NCBI GenBank assembly: GCA_963978895.1
Contig: OZ022246.1
Coordinates: forward strand, 9,533,294 to 9,597,293
DNA: 64,000 bases
Source of the DNA: Erpobdella octoculata
Taxonomy: Eukaryota > Annelida > Clitellata > Hirudinida > Erpobdellidae
Reading direction: 5' to 3'
How positions within the stretch are numbered: position 1 is the first letter of the stretch; each line of letters opens with the position of its first letter. Positions 1-11,120 of the stretch are shown here, piece by piece. Under the pieces are notes generated by a model. That model saw nothing but the letters and a program-made list of their open reading frames with translations, did no database searches and was not told the DNA's origin. A program made the translations under genes and the position numbers.

Positions 1-1
1 T

Positions 2-1435
2 GGGCCTGACGACGACGAATATCTATTCGACATTGACGAGGAAGCTGTGGTCAAGCGAAGGAAATTAAAAAACAAATTGCTGGAGGAAGAAAGACAACGA
101 GCGAGAGAAAACATGGCAGCACAGAAGAAGACAGGAGAAGGAATGATTCATGGCCACGGAAACAAAGTGGCAGCAGCCGGTACAACTGTTGAGAGTTTGG
201 TCGCAGGGTTGGCTGAGGCAGTGGTGGACACGGTTCTGGACCAGCGGGCTGCTGGTGATGTGGGTTGCTGCGGCGAAACCCAATTTGAACTGGAGTCCAC
301 CAGCTGTGTCTCAGAGCATGTGACGGATGACGGCCGTACAGACTGCACAAGTCAGGTGGGTCATGATGATGAGCCTGTCAAAAACGGTCATGATAAGGAA
401 CCTTGCAAAGATGCTCAAGATGAACCATGCAAAGATGGTGACAGTGATACAGTCGGTTTGGACGTCAAAAACAAAACTAAAGAAGATGAGAAGAATGTTG
501 AAAACGAAATGCAAAACGATGAGGATGAAAGTGACGATGATGATTATAATAATGGCAATAACAACTATGGCTTTCACCCATACAGCGACGGTTCTGAAAC
601 GGAAGCCTCCATAACAGACGACGGCACCGAATATTCAGGGTCAGATTTTAGTGAAGAATCTGACTCGGATAAAGCAACCGAGGATTTAGAAACGGACGAA
701 ACTCCAATGGAAAAATACGTCAAAGTTAACTTGACAAAAAAAGAAGACACTGATTTGAGAGACGATGGCGATAATTTGAAGAAAGATCCGCTGGACGATA
801 CGAAAGTTGACACCGACGAAAGAGCCGAGTTGGAATGTGAAAAGAAAACGTTCGATTGTAGCTTGGAAGAAAACAAACATGACGGCGATGAACTTCTCCA
901 AAACAACAATAGCATTGCAGCAAGCAAAAACTCTGGAAAAGATGAGACAAGAACAGAGAACGGTACCGATGGTTTTAAATCAGATGAATCCACAGAGGAT
1001 TCTAGATCAGATAGACTAAGAGTCATTGTAAAATCAAATAACAGTTTAATGAAGGGATTTATTGGATTTATGGAACGACGTGTTTTCGAAAAACCTTTTG
1101 AAGAGTTTCTTGAGAAAGATCTAAAAAATGTGAAGGAAGAAGAAAAAGCAGACAATTCCGATAAACCGTGCAATGATGTTCATGACGAGGCATGCAAAAA
1201 CGGCTGTGACGAACCGTGCAGAAATGGCGACGATGAGCCAAAGAAAAACTCTGTTGATGAGCCAAAGAAGGACTGGAAGAAACTGTGTCAAACGGTCAAG
1301 AGACTTGACCATGTTGTTTGCGAATTGCGGTCAAAGCCACGAGTAAAGATCAAGGTATTTTGGTGTTCGTGGCCGAATCGCATTTCTCAAAAGCGACTAT
1401 GCTGTTCGGGACGAACAGAATTAAGAAGGGGGTAA
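2..1435 (+). CDS. Acidic open reading frame of unknown function, 5' end outside window
   Basis: The frame is open from base 2, so the 5' end lies outside the window; the first internal Met is at 47. It ends at TAA 1433-1435. The protein is very rich in Asp, Glu, Lys and Ser, with degenerate repeats of the type DEPCKDG / DEPKKN near the C-terminus and no enzyme motif I can recognise. The last 45 residues (KRLDHVVCELRSKPRVKIK onward) and a purine run AAGAAGGGGG just before the stop resemble the tail of a Ty3/gypsy pol region next to an LTR. This is only an inference; a host gene cannot be excluded. The 3' 475 bp plus about 200 bp of downstream sequence recur at 2266-2935. Confidence 0.45.
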   Translation, partial: GPDDDEYLFDIDEEAVVKRRKLKNKLLEEERQRARENMAAQKKTGEGMIHGHGNKVAAAGTTVESLVAGLAEAVVDTVLDQRAAGDVGCCGETQFELESTSCVSEHVTDDGRTDCTSQVGHDDEPVKNGHDKEPCKDAQDEPCKDGDSDTVGLDVKNKTKEDEKNVENEMQNDEDESDDDDYNNGNNNYGFHPYSDGSETEASITDDGTEYSGSDFSEESDSDKATEDLETDETPMEKYVKVNLTKKEDTDLRDDGDNLKKDPLDDTKVDTDERAELECEKKTFDCSLEENKHDGDELLQNNNSIAASKNSGKDETRTENGTDGFKSDESTEDSRSDRLRVIVKSNNSLMKGFIGFMERRVFEKPFEEFLEKDLKNVKEEEKADNSDKPCNDVHDEACKNGCDEPCRNGDDEPKKNSVDEPKKDWKKLCQTVKRLDHVVCELRSKPRVKIKVFWCSWPNRISQKRLCCSGRTELRRG

Positions 1436-1631
1436 TAATGTAAAATCGCTGATTTTACGATAGGTTTTCCCATTGATAGACGTTAAAGGACTTGAAATAA
1501 CTATTATGGACATTATTAATAGACCAACAGGTATAACTAGCCCTAACAAAGCTTCATTTATTATTTTCCAATAAAACTGCAAAACCATTCTATTGAGCCC
1601 GGTATACGATTTGGTGATATCGTAACAATAT

Positions 1632-1877
1632 ATTGTAAGGAAACATAGCGTTGATATGTTTTTACGAGCCACATATATTTTTTGACGGTGGAAGTGGCGC
1701 AGATGGTAAGGTAGTTGGCATGATGCGAGGCGGTGTTGCCGATCCGACAGTCGTGGGTTCGAGTCTGAAGTTGAGACATGTATATTTGCGTTATTTCGTG
1801 GTGGATTGTACGCCATCCAAGTTTCTGATATATGTGGCTCGTAAAAACATATCAACGCTATGTTTCCTTACAATATA
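1632..1877. repeat. Inverted repeat (about 46 bp arms) flanking a SINE
   Basis: The arm at about 1632-1679 (starts GTAAGGAAACATAGCGTTGA) is present as its reverse complement at about 1830-1877. The 150-bp spacer contains the tRNA-like SINE. The arms look identical or nearly so by eye. The unit interrupts sequence that is continuous in the duplicate copy at 2900-2935. Confidence 0.7.
1680..1779 (+). mobile_element. tRNA-derived SINE head, copy 1
   Basis: A polymerase III A-box-like TGGCGCAGATGG and a B-box GGTTCGAGTCT sit about 60 bp apart, as in tRNA genes and tRNA-derived SINEs. The same 95-100 bp recur at 2033-2132. The sequence does not fold into a proper tRNA with CCA-ready ends, so a SINE head is preferred over a functional tRNA gene. 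Confidence 0.6.
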
Positions 1878-2032
1878 TATCATAAAACATATATCTTCGA
1901 TAGTTATTAAATTAGCTAGTGACGGATTGTACGCCGTACAACTTATAATACTATCGAGCATTGATTCGTACCCATTCATAGTCGAGTGTTGTGTTCAACA
2001 TACCCCAACAAAAGCGCTTAACAACCACTGTT

Positions 2033-2132
2033 TTTTGACGGTGGAAGTGGCGCAGATGGTAAGGTAGTTGGCATGATGCGAGGCGGTGTTGCCGATCCGA
2101 CAGTCGTGGGTTCGAGTCTGAAGTTGAGACAT
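2033..2132 (+). mobile_element. tRNA-derived SINE head, copy 2
   Basis: This copy is near-identical to 1680-1779, from TTTTTGACGGTGGAAG through the B-box GGTTCGAGTCT. It is followed by a (TA)n run at about 2133-2156 and a TATG run. Confidence 0.6.
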
Positions 2133-2183
2133 ATATATATATATATATATATATATGTTTGTATGTATGTATGTATGTATGTA

Positions 2184-2265
2184 TGTCCTTTATGCATTGC
2201 TACACCATTATTCATCCGATCGTAATGAAATTTTCACAAAAAATTGAAATCCGTCACAAAATGAG
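2184..2265 (+). mobile_element. Helitron 5' leader fragment
   Basis: Contains GCATTGCTACACCATT and CATCCGATCGTAATGAAATT, a segment repeated (other orientation) at about 5590-5660, 29990-30030 and 32975-33040, beside Helitron ends of the same family. It stops at GAGCGG and is directly joined to the duplicated acidic ORF. Confidence 0.55.
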
Positions 2266-2737
2266 CGGTACCGAGGATTCTAAATCAGATGAATCCACAG
2301 AAGATTCTAGATCAGATAGACTAAGAGTCATTTTAAAATCAATTAACAGTTTGATGAAGGAATTTATTGGATTTATGGAACGTGATTTCGAAACACCTTT
2401 TAAAGAGTTTCTTGAGAAAAATCTAAAAGATGTGAAGGAAGAAGAAAAAGCAGACAGTTCCGATAAATCGTGCAAAGATGTTCAGGACGAGGCATGCAAA
2501 CAAGGCTGTGATGAACTGTGCAGAAATAGCGACAATGAGCCAAAAAAAGACTCTGTTGATGAGCCAAAGAAGGACTGGAAGAAACTGCGTCAAACGGTCA
2601 AGAGACTTGACCATGTTGTTTGCGAATTGCGGTCAAAGCCACGAGTAAAAATCAAAATATTTTGGTGTTCGTGGCCGAGTCGCATTTCTCAAAAGCGACT
2701 ATGCTGTTCGGGACGAACAGAATTAAGAAGGGGGTAA
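2266..2737 (+). pseudogene. Duplicated 3' part of the acidic ORF
   Basis: Homologous to 961-1435 at an offset of about 1305 bp, beginning exactly at CGGTACCGA. It encodes the same SDESTEDSRSDRLRVI ... CCSGRTELRRG tail with about a dozen substitutions and one 3-bp indel, and the frame is kept to the stop at 2735-2737. The frame extends upstream to an ATG at 2159 in the Helitron leader, giving a 192-codon reading frame, but that start is probably incidental. The downstream non-coding sequence to about 2935 is also duplicated. Preserved frame after divergence is odd for a dead copy. Confidence 0.6.
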
Positions 2738-3148
2738 TCATGTAAAATCGCTGATTTTACGATCAGTTTCCCATTGATAGACGTTAAAGGATTTAGAGCA
2801 ATTATTATAGACATTATTATTATATTAGAAGGTATAAATAGGATTTATTAAGCTTCATTTATTATCATCAAATAAACTAGAAAACCATTCTATTGAGCCC
2901 GGTATACGATTTGGTGATATCGTAACAAGATATATTCTATATCTATGGTTTTACACTGAATGCGTTCACAGCTAACTAAACTATTTAAAACAATGAATTT
3001 TGGCTTTAAGCCGACCATGCGTTCAACTTGGTGCGTTATTTAATTGGTTATTGATTGATGATCGATTTTCCTCGGATATTTAGCTTGTTGCCATACGTTT
3101 GGGAGTGCATTGTTGCACACTGGTAATTTAGAAATTGGAAAATAAAGA

Positions 3149-3607
3149 ATGCTACTAATAAAAACGAAGATCTTACTCAAAAGAGCATTTACTATTTTGG
3201 TTTGCTTGGGGATTTTCGCTTATATCGTTACCTTGAAAAAATCGCAGAAATTGAAAACACTTTCAGAGTGTACTAAAAATGAAAATAAAGAAGAAGATTC
3301 AAATGTTTTATTGTTTAAAATGACTGCAGAAAGCGACTTGTTCAAAAAAAGTGGTTTCTACGATGACAGCAATGAAAGGGCCTACAAAATAATAAACGAT
3401 TCTAAAATATTACCACCTTCTGCAGCAATCATAGGAAACGAAATTTTTAAAGGGAAGCCGCTAGTTATATGGGCTACGGAATGGCACATGACGCCCATTA
3501 AAGACATGAAAACTTTGTTGAGTTCCTTTGGAGTTACTATACTTGATTACAATCTTGATCCGTGGAGATGTCAGTGGCACGATTGTACAGCCAAGAAAAA
3601 ACTGAAG
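3149..3607 (+). CDS. Exon 1 of a glycosyltransferase-like type II membrane protein
   Basis: First coding exon of a four-exon gene (3149-3607, 6075-6253, 17590-17869, 17941-18480) encoding a predicted 485 residues. The ATG is followed by a basic stretch and one hydrophobic segment (about residues 11-27, AFTILVCLGIFAYIVTL), the layout of a Golgi type II signal anchor, then a Lys/Glu-rich stem. The luminal part starts with LVIWATEWHMTPIKDMK, like a GT-B N-terminal Rossmann strand. The exon ends AAG|GTACAA in phase 0. I infer a GT-B-type glycosyltransferase from layout and the C-terminal motif in exon 4; the exact family and substrate are unknown. A plain secreted or membrane protein remains possible. 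Confidence 0.75.
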
Positions 3608-4072
3608 GTACAATTTGTTAACGATTTAGTATTTTAAACAAATAATTTATATTTATTCATAATTGTTCTGGTTGTTCTGGTTGTTCTGTTTTGAAATTTG
3701 TTTCATTTAACCAGTTTCAAGAAAGAATGATACAATTAAATTGTTGAGGAAAGGTAATGCTTTATTTAAAAAAACAATTCAAAGCGCTGTTTTCAACAAC
3801 ACATAGAAAATAAAATAATGGAAAAACATGAAATAAATTTGGTTATAATTGATGCTTGAGTTAGATCTTTCATTATAAACTATAAATATCAGTGATGTAA
3901 ATAGGACGTTGCACGACGAGACCGAGACATTTCATACATGCGTCTCGAGACCATGAGGTTTTAATTATATCTTGTTAAACATGATTTTAACTGGATGATA
4001 AGCCCTAAGCGTTTAAGTTCTCAAAGAAAACTATTGACGTTATAATAGTTTACTGAAATTATTCATTGATAG

Positions 4073-4310
4073 TGGAGGAAATGTAAAAATGTTGGTATAA
4101 TGATTTATGAAAATTACTATTTTAACTTTTTTTTATGTCAAATCCTGCAACTGGAGGAAATGTAAAAATGTTGGTATAATGATTTATGAAAATTACTTTT
4201 TTAACTTTTTTTTATGTCAAATCCTGCAACTGGAGAAAATGTAAAAATGTTGGTATAATGATTTATGAAAATTGCTTTTTTAACTTTTTTTATGTCAAAT
4301 CTTGCAACTG
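4073..4310 (+). repeat. Three tandem copies of a 79-bp unit
   Basis: TGGAGGAAATGTAAAAATG begins at 4073 and 4152 and in a slightly changed form at 4231. Each unit ends with ATGTCAAATCCTGCAAC or a variant. It lies in intron 1 of the glycosyltransferase-like gene. Confidence 0.85.
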
Positions 4311-4429
4311 GAATATGTTTTGTTATTAGTTGAAAAATGATCTTTAATGTTTTATTAAAAACTAGCATTCCTGTCGTGGCTTCGCTCGCTTGAAAAGGAG
4401 AATACGCATCCAGAGTAGCGTACTGCACG

Positions 4430-4520
4430 GCGCGATATTTTACGGCCCGACTCGGTCCGGTCCGTCGACAACTTGGCCCGGCCCGCTTTATAAGCCAAAA
4501 TTTGAGGCCCGATATATATC
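4430..4520. repeat. GC-rich GGCCCGG repeat family, copy 1
   Basis: Strongly GC-rich patch in AT-rich DNA with GGCCCGGCCCG and ATAAGCCAAAA. Related patches with TCCGTTTCATAAGCC occur at 39486-39620 and 54370-54540. Probably the end of a dispersed transposon I cannot classify. Confidence 0.45.
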
Positions 4521-4534
4521 TTTATATATATATA

Positions 4535-5097
4535 CTAGCGGGGTTACCCGGCGTTGCCCGGGGTTTTTAGAGGTTTTTCTAATGTTTGTCTCTCTCGCTC
4601 CCGTTTCCTTCTCCACTTTCCCGTTTTCGTCGCGTTCCCGGTCGCTTTTCCGCTCTCGGTCGTTTTCCAGCTCCCGATCGCTTTCCCGCTCAGAAGTTTT
4701 GTTATCGATTTTCTCTCTTGCTCGCGTTTCCTTCCAAGCTTACTCTCCCGATTCCAGTCGCTTTCCGCGTTCCCGGTCGCTTTCCGCGTTCCCGGTCGCT
4801 TTCCGCGTTCCCGGTCGCTTTCCCGTTCCCGGTCGCTTTCCCGTTCCCGGTCGCTTTCCCGTTCCCGGTCGCTTTTCCGTTCCCGGTCGCTTTCCCGTTC
4901 CCGGTCGCTTTCCCGTTTCCGCTCACGCTTGCTCTCCCGTTCCCGGTCATGCTTGCTCTCCCATTCCCGGTCATGCTTGCTCTCCCATTCCCGGTCACGG
5001 TTGCTCTCCCGTTCCCGTTCCCGTTCACGCTCATTTTCTTTTTTCCATTCTTTCATAACTTCTGTTAGCCTATAAAACGTAATATAGATTTGCTAAG
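4535..5097 (-). mobile_element. Non-autonomous Helitron, 3' end at 4535
   Basis: Read on the minus strand the element ends CCGGGCAACGCCGGG, then TAACCCCG, then CTAG, followed by T in a TA array. A short hairpin about 10 bp before CTRR and insertion before T are the hallmarks of Helitron 3' ends. The body is an 18-bp minisatellite (CCGGTCGCTTTCCCGTTC type, about 4755-4925) that translates as SDRERE or VPGRFP in long spurious frames. The 5' end is not sharply defined. Confidence 0.7.
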
Positions 5098-5428
5098 ACT
5101 ATATATATATGAATGTTTGTGGGTTAGTTTGTCTATTATAGAAACGGAAAAGCGACCCGGAACGGACAGCGAGCGGGAACGGAAAAGCAAGCGTAAGCGG
5201 GAATGGGAGAGCAAACGTGAGCGGGAACGGGACAGCGACCGGGAACGGGAAAACGACCGGGAGCGGGAAAGCGACCGGCAGCGGTAAAGCGACCGGCAGC
5301 GGGAAAACGACCGAAAACGGGAAAGCGAACAGGAGTGGGAAAGCAGGTGGGAAAGGAAACGGGAGAGAAAGAGACAAACATTAGAAAAACCTCTAAAAAA
5401 CCCGGGCAACGCCGGGTATCTCCGCTAG
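5098..5428 (+). mobile_element. Non-autonomous Helitron, 3' end at 5428
   Basis: Starts in a TATATATATGAATGTTTGT leader, carries GGGAAAGCGACCGGGAGC-type minisatellite, and ends CCCGGGCAACGCCGGG-TATCTCCG-CTAG followed by T. It faces the minus-strand copy immediately upstream, so the two share one inverted arrangement. Confidence 0.7.
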
Positions 5429-5512
5429 TACATACATAAACACACACACACAGACACACATACATGCACATACACAAACATACATACACACATACATACG
5501 CACATACATATA

Positions 5513-5690
5513 TATATAGTTCCCGCTCGCTCACCCGCTCCGCTCCGCTCATTTTGTGACGGATTTCAAAATTTTTTTCTCTATATTTGATTCCCCTTGA
5601 CTCTCAAGGTTGTGTGAAAATTTCATTACGATCGGATGAATGGTGTAGCAATGCATGAATACAATACCTATATACATACATACATACAAA
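5513..5690 (-). mobile_element. Helitron leader fragment
   Basis: CATTTTGTGACGGATTTC ... TTCATTACGATCGGATGAAT ... GTGTAGCAATGCAT, the same leader block as at 2184-2265 (inverted), about 29910-30045 and about 32895-33050. Confidence 0.5.
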
Positions 5691-5695
5691 CATTC

Positions 5696-6047
<352 letters not shown>

Positions 6048-6074
6048 TTAAATTGTTTGTTATAAACTTAAAAG

Positions 6075-6253
6075 GTACTCACAAGTGATAATGTATTAGA
6101 TGCAAAACCTCCTTTGGCAGAAGACTTTGTGAAAGCTTACTTGAATGATTCCGAGATGAAATCTGTTGATGTTGTTTTCTGTGCCTATCCTGCTTCTCTT
6201 TGTGAGATTTTTATACCACTAAATAAAAATGTTGTCGTTTTGCCAAGTACGAG
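6075..6253 (+). CDS. Exon 2 of the glycosyltransferase-like gene
   Basis: The acceptor AAAAG precedes 6075; the donor ACGAG|GTTTGT follows 6253. It starts in phase 0 and ends in phase 2, matching its neighbours. It encodes 59 residues from [13 protein letters not shown] to VVVLPST. The segment [15 protein letters not shown] followed by KNVVVLPST reads like a core Rossmann strand and loop of a GT-B N-domain. It sits only about 30 bp after a TA array. Confidence 0.75.
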
Positions 6254-6259
6254 GTTTGT

Positions 6260-7039
6260 TTAAAAATGTTATATTTCATAAGTTTCTGATTTGCAAATAA
6301 AAAAACATTTTATTACGCTAACATATAATTAGGCAATTAAAAATAATTACTACTGTAGCAACTAAATCAATCAGAACCGGTTATAGATCCTAATGCTAGA
6401 CATGCTAGTCCTAGATCCAATGCTAGCTGATTGATCTTTCAAAAGTTTGCCTTACTTTTTTTTAAGTTTCTTTTTATAAAAATTAAATCTTTTGTTATGC
6501 AAAGTTGCAATTACATTACCATGATTATTCTTGAGCCACATTTTTTCATTTTTGCATAAGGAAAAGCCTTTGATCCAAAAAAAAACAAAAATTTAATATG
6601 GAGAAAGTTTAAGAAAAAATTTTAAGAGGGCAGAAAAACCACCGGTCCCTTCAAACATTTTTTAAAAAATAAATAAAAGGAAGTTTTAGAAAACGTTCTC
6701 AAAAACGTTTTACATTTTTATTTAAAAAAAAATTGTTTTGAAAAATCTTTTGAGGTTCCTTGTTTTTTCCAAATGTGTCCCTAAATTTGTGTATTGTCTC
6801 CAAGATAATGTCTATGTGCAAAAGTTAAAAAAAAAGAAAATGGTCAAAAATCAATTCCGATTTTTTTTTAAATAAACATCAAGTGAAGATATTATAAGCG
6901 CATTGCTTGAACATTTAAAGCAAAAAACTGACTTTAGCAAACCTATAGCTCTCAGGGAGTGTTAAAATATTTTTAATGAATCGCGTTTAAGGAAAATAAT
7001 TGCACCAGAATACTCGTGAAAAGTCAAAATAAATCAGCT
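6260..7039. other. Intron sequence, no feature seen
   Basis: AT-rich sequence with homopolymer runs and stops in all frames; no gene, clear repeat or terminal structure recognised. Confidence 0.6.
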
Positions 7040-7588
7040 GTAGTTGTCACGGTTGTCTCCATCGTCGAATGTAATTTTTTTATGAATAACTTTATTGCGC
7101 GGACTAGGCGGAGAGCGCGATGAAAAACGCCGACTAGAGAGGTAGCGTCGGTTCGCTTATCGATCAAACTTGCTCGTTTTTGGTGTGCTTTTAGTTCTAG
7201 CGTCTTTCCTTTCTGGTTTTGGATAATAATTTTTAGTACGTTGTATAGATATTGTGTAGTCGTTTAATGGTACTTAATTTTATCGATTTCGGATGAGTAT
7301 TAAATAAGTTGTAGCGTGAAATGTAACATATTTTAAGCACACTTTCTTGTAAATTTGTTGAGTGCTGACGTAAGCGCTTTCGTTCTGCGTTGTGATTGGC
7401 TCTTTAAGTAATTATCATAATTCCTTTTGACTAAGTGTCGTTTCTAGCCATTTGTATCGTCGCTAATGTAAAACTTTTTAGTATAGCAAATTATAAAACG
7501 AATTATCTGTTTGGAAAAGGAGTTTAGTTTAATATTATTACTTGGTTGCGGTGATTTTGATGTATATTGCCTTTTTAAACTTTTGTGT

Positions 7589-7653
7589 GTCAAACGGTCA
7601 CGTGGGGCTAGTCAAACGGTCACGTGGGGTTAGTCAAACGGTCACGAGGAATT
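7589..7653 (+). repeat. Three tandem 22-bp repeats inside the LTR
   Basis: GTCAAACGGTCACGTGGGG-type units start at 7589, 7611 and 7633; the third is diverged. Lying about 60-120 bp upstream of the TATA-like box they could be promoter elements of the LTR, which is inference. Confidence 0.8.
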
Positions 7654-7740
7654 AAGGCTGCATTCGGATTGGTGGTTTTTGTGGATTGAAATTGACACGG
7701 ATGTTAGGCTATATAAGGAAATTTTGCGTTTGGAATTTTA

Positions 7741-10700
7741 ATGCTTACTCGGTAGTATTTGGTGCAAAGCGTTCCGATAAGAAGGGACAACTTATCGAGG
7801 AACTGATGGATCGATATGGCTTAGTTGGTCTAAATCATGGAGTTGGCACTCACATGACTCCACGTGGACAGACAACGCCCATCGATCTATCTATGTGTTC
7901 ATCTGGTTTGTCCAAAAGAGCTTCGTGGTCGATCCTAGGGGAGTCCTTTGGGAGTGATCATTTCCCGATTGTTATCAAGTTCGACGGTAGAGCTAATCGG
8001 GAAAGAGTCACTAGAGAGACGTGGAATCTGGAAAAAGCAAACTGGGACGAGTACCGGCGTGTCACCAAAATTGCGCTGGAAAAACTCTCACTATTTGCTA
8101 GGTGCCAGGATGCCTGGAAGGCAATGTCGGAAGCGCTACATGAGGCAGCTTCCATATCTATCCCGCTGAAACGGCGTGGGAGAGAAGGCTTGCAACCTGT
8201 ACCGTGGTGGAATGAAGCGATCGCTGCGGTCATAAAGGCTCGAAATCGTGCGTGCAACGCCCTTAAACGTGGGTATTCGCAAGAAAAACTCGAGGCCTAC
8301 AGACAGTTGAAAAAAGAGGCACAGGCCGCAGTGAGAGATGCTAAAATAAACCACTGGCGTAGGTTCTGCTCCAGTCTGAACTCACACTCCAAGTTGGGAG
8401 ATATGTGGAAGGCAGTTAAAAGTATTAACGGTACTCAGTCTAGATTCAGCGTTCCGGCGTTGAAAAATGGCAGAGAAACCGTTTTTACCGATAAAGGCAA
8501 AGCCGATATGATTGCTCAGACAATCAGCTGGAATGCTTCCGACGCAAATCTGTTGCCCCAGTTTGTAGACCTTAAAGCCGCGGATAAAGAGAGAATCCAT
8601 TATGCTCTCCAGGCTAGTGTGCTGGAAAATGATGACGTGCATGGTTTGAATGCCGACATCACACGGAAAGAGTTGGAGGAGGCCTTGCTTAAGTGCTCAA
8701 AAGGCAAAAGCCCGGGGCCAGACGGTATTTGCTATGAAATGTTGAAGGAAATCGGCAGTAGTGGGTTGAATAAACTACTGGAGTTTATCAACCTTTCGTG
8801 GGCGAAAGGAGAGGTACCAGACATGTGGAGAGAATCTACGGTCGTTCCTCTACTCAAGCCCGGGAAAGATCCGTCGGATCCAAACTCCTACCGACCAATT
8901 TCTTTAACATCGGCTCTGTGCAAATTGGCAGAACGAATCATAGCAAATCGTCTAAGGCACTACCTAGAGGTATCCAACCTGATTAACCGTGAGCAATCCG
9001 GGTTTCGAAAAGGACGAGGATGCACAGACCACATCCTGAGACTCCAGAACGACGTGAAGCAATCGATGTGGAAAGGAGGTGGCACACTGGCGGTTTTTCT
9101 CGACCTCGAGAAAGCTTTTGACCTAGTGTGGAGAGATGGATTGCTATGGAAAATGTCTACCCTTGGCATAGGCGGACGAATGCTAAAATGGATCCAGGCG
9201 TTTCTGAGCGATCGAGTAGCCAGGGTGAGAGTTGGTAACACGCTATCTGACACTGTTCAGATAGCAAATGGCACTCCCCAGGGCTCGGTTCTTAGTCCAC
9301 TCCTGTTTCTATTAATGCTACATGACCTACCAAGCAGAGAGGTCCATGGGCTACGAACGTCTGTTTTTCCTGATGATGTTGCGGTGTGGGTTACCGGTAA
9401 AAATTCCCACGATATGCAGCATCACCTTCAAGAACGGATGAACCAGGTTCAAAACTTCTTTGCAAAGTGGGGATTCAAGCTATCAGCAAAAAAATCTGTA
9501 GCGGTCTGTTTCACCCACTCTCGAAAGTTCCGTCAGAACTCTCCGAAAATCCATATAGGTGGCTACGCCCTGGATTGGAGCACATCAGTTTGTTTTCTCG
9601 GAGTAATATTCGACAGTAAACTGAACTGGGGTCGTCACATTGACTCAATAGTCAAAAGGTGCAAACAAAGATTGAACGTGATGAGGCTATTAACTAGTCT
9701 CACGTGGGGCTGCAATAAGCAGACCCTAATGCTCTACTACCGATGCTCGATTCGGTCGGTAATAGAGTACGGTTGCGAAGCATTTGATAGTGCCTCGTCT
9801 ACCTGCAAAGGTAGACTTGACAGGCTACAGCACGCTGCCCTAAGAACGGCGTGCGGGTCAATGACTTGCACAGGGCTGGCCGCTCTACAGGTCGAGTGTG
9901 GTGATCCACCCTTAGACCTGAGGAGCAAAATGCTGATAGCCAATTTCGCAACCAAAACAAAAATCATCCCAAACCACCCGGCGCGGGAGATTTTTGAGCC
10001 AGTCGGGAAACAGCAGACACGGAAATGGAAACAATTTTTCCATCGATACTGCTTCAGGAGAAAGCAAAAAATTTCCAAAGCACCGATGGCCAAACGGGTG
10101 TCGGTACTAAACGAAATGGTTGCAAGAATGAAACCAAAGGAGCTGGCAACTCCTGCGATGCCACCGTGGAAATACAACCCTCCTCATTTTGACGAAGGGC
10201 TTGTAGGGTTAACCAAAGAAGACCCAACGCTCTTACCAAGAGCGCTGGAACTTCTGGATACATACCGGGATCACACCCGGATGTACACCGATGCCTCCAA
10301 GATTGGAAGCAGAGTCGCAGTTGGTGGGTTTGTCCCGAGATCTAGCTGTCGGTTCAGCCTTAGAGTGACGGACGATGTCTCGATCTTTACAGCTGAATTG
10401 ACAGCGATCAAAAAAGGAATCGAGTGGATGGCCAGACCTGACGGTCCAGCCAAGTTGGCGCTGTTCACTGACTCGTACAGTTCTGTACTTGCTCTTAAAA
10501 ACAGCGCTAACGCTAACAAATCCCCATTAGTTGCTTCAACCTTAGCGTTAATCGACTCGATTATGCGTGAAGGTAGAGAAGTAACAGTGATCTGGGTTCC
10601 CAGTCACGTGGGCATTACTGGTAACGAAGCTGCTGATCGACTTGCTAAAAGTGCGATCAAGCATGCAGAAGTCGAACTTGTGATCGAGAGAGAACTAGTA

Positions 10701-11120
10701 GACTTCAAGAGGGCCATCAGGAAAGAGATAATGCGTGAGTGGCAAATAAGATGGGATGAGGAATCCCATAGCCGCCATTACTGGTCTATTGAGTCGAAAG
10801 TCTCTCAAAAAATCAAGTTCGCCACAACGCCCCGGTGCAAGGAAGTTGCCATTACCAGACTCCGTCTAGGTAAATGTCGACTGAACCATTACTTAAAAAT
10901 TTTGGACTTGCATGATACGGGTTTGTGCGAAACTTGCAGGAGTCCGGAAACTGTTGAACACTGGGTGCTCAACTGCAGGGCAACAGGTCATCCTAGAGCC
11001 AAGATGAGAAGAATCTGCAGACGGTTCAAGCAAGAACCCACCCTGCCAGTCGTCTTAAAGTCTCCACGATGCCAGGACGTCATCTACTCCTGGATCAAGG
11101 ATGACAACATCGCGCTGTGA
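7741..11120 (+). CDS. LINE ORF2 protein (5'-truncated): endonuclease fragment, reverse transcriptase, RNase H
   Basis: One uninterrupted frame of about 1,126 codons. It starts inside the APE-type endonuclease (FNAYS for the usual FNAH, then FGSDHFPI at the end of the domain). The reverse transcriptase has KSPGPDGI, YRPISL, FRKGRGC, FLDLEKAFD, GTPQGSVLSPLLF and FPDDVAVW; the last is FADD in active relatives, so Ala is replaced by Pro (codon 9369-9371). An RNase H follows with all four acidic positions visible (TDASKIG, TAELTAI, FTDSYSS, GNEAADRL). The C-terminus has CETCRSPETVEHWVLNC, a CCHC-like knuckle. RT plus RNase H suggests the I/Nimb/Jockey-like LINE group. The open frame indicates a young copy, but 5' truncation and FPDD suggest it is inactive. 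Confidence 0.9.

Noticed and set aside
574..1173. 199-codon minus-strand Ser/Phe-rich frame
   Set aside because: Shadow of the acidic plus-strand frame, whose GAA/GAC/GAT codons give Ser, Phe and Val in reverse.
1680..1779. Functional tRNA gene (also 2033-2132 and 46666-46885)
   Set aside because: Boxes A and B are present but the cloverleaf does not close and the copies carry extra unrelated body, so SINEs are more likely.
4390..5075. RSRSLS / SDRERE / VPGRFP frames that look like SR-rich or proline-rich proteins (also 5065-5552, 17093-17434, 32073-32822)
   Set aside because: They come from the 18-bp Helitron minisatellite and are open in several frames on both strands.
7686..7740. ATG at 7686 as the start of the LINE protein
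   Set aside because: The target duplication shows that this part belongs to the host LTR; the LINE begins at about 7741.
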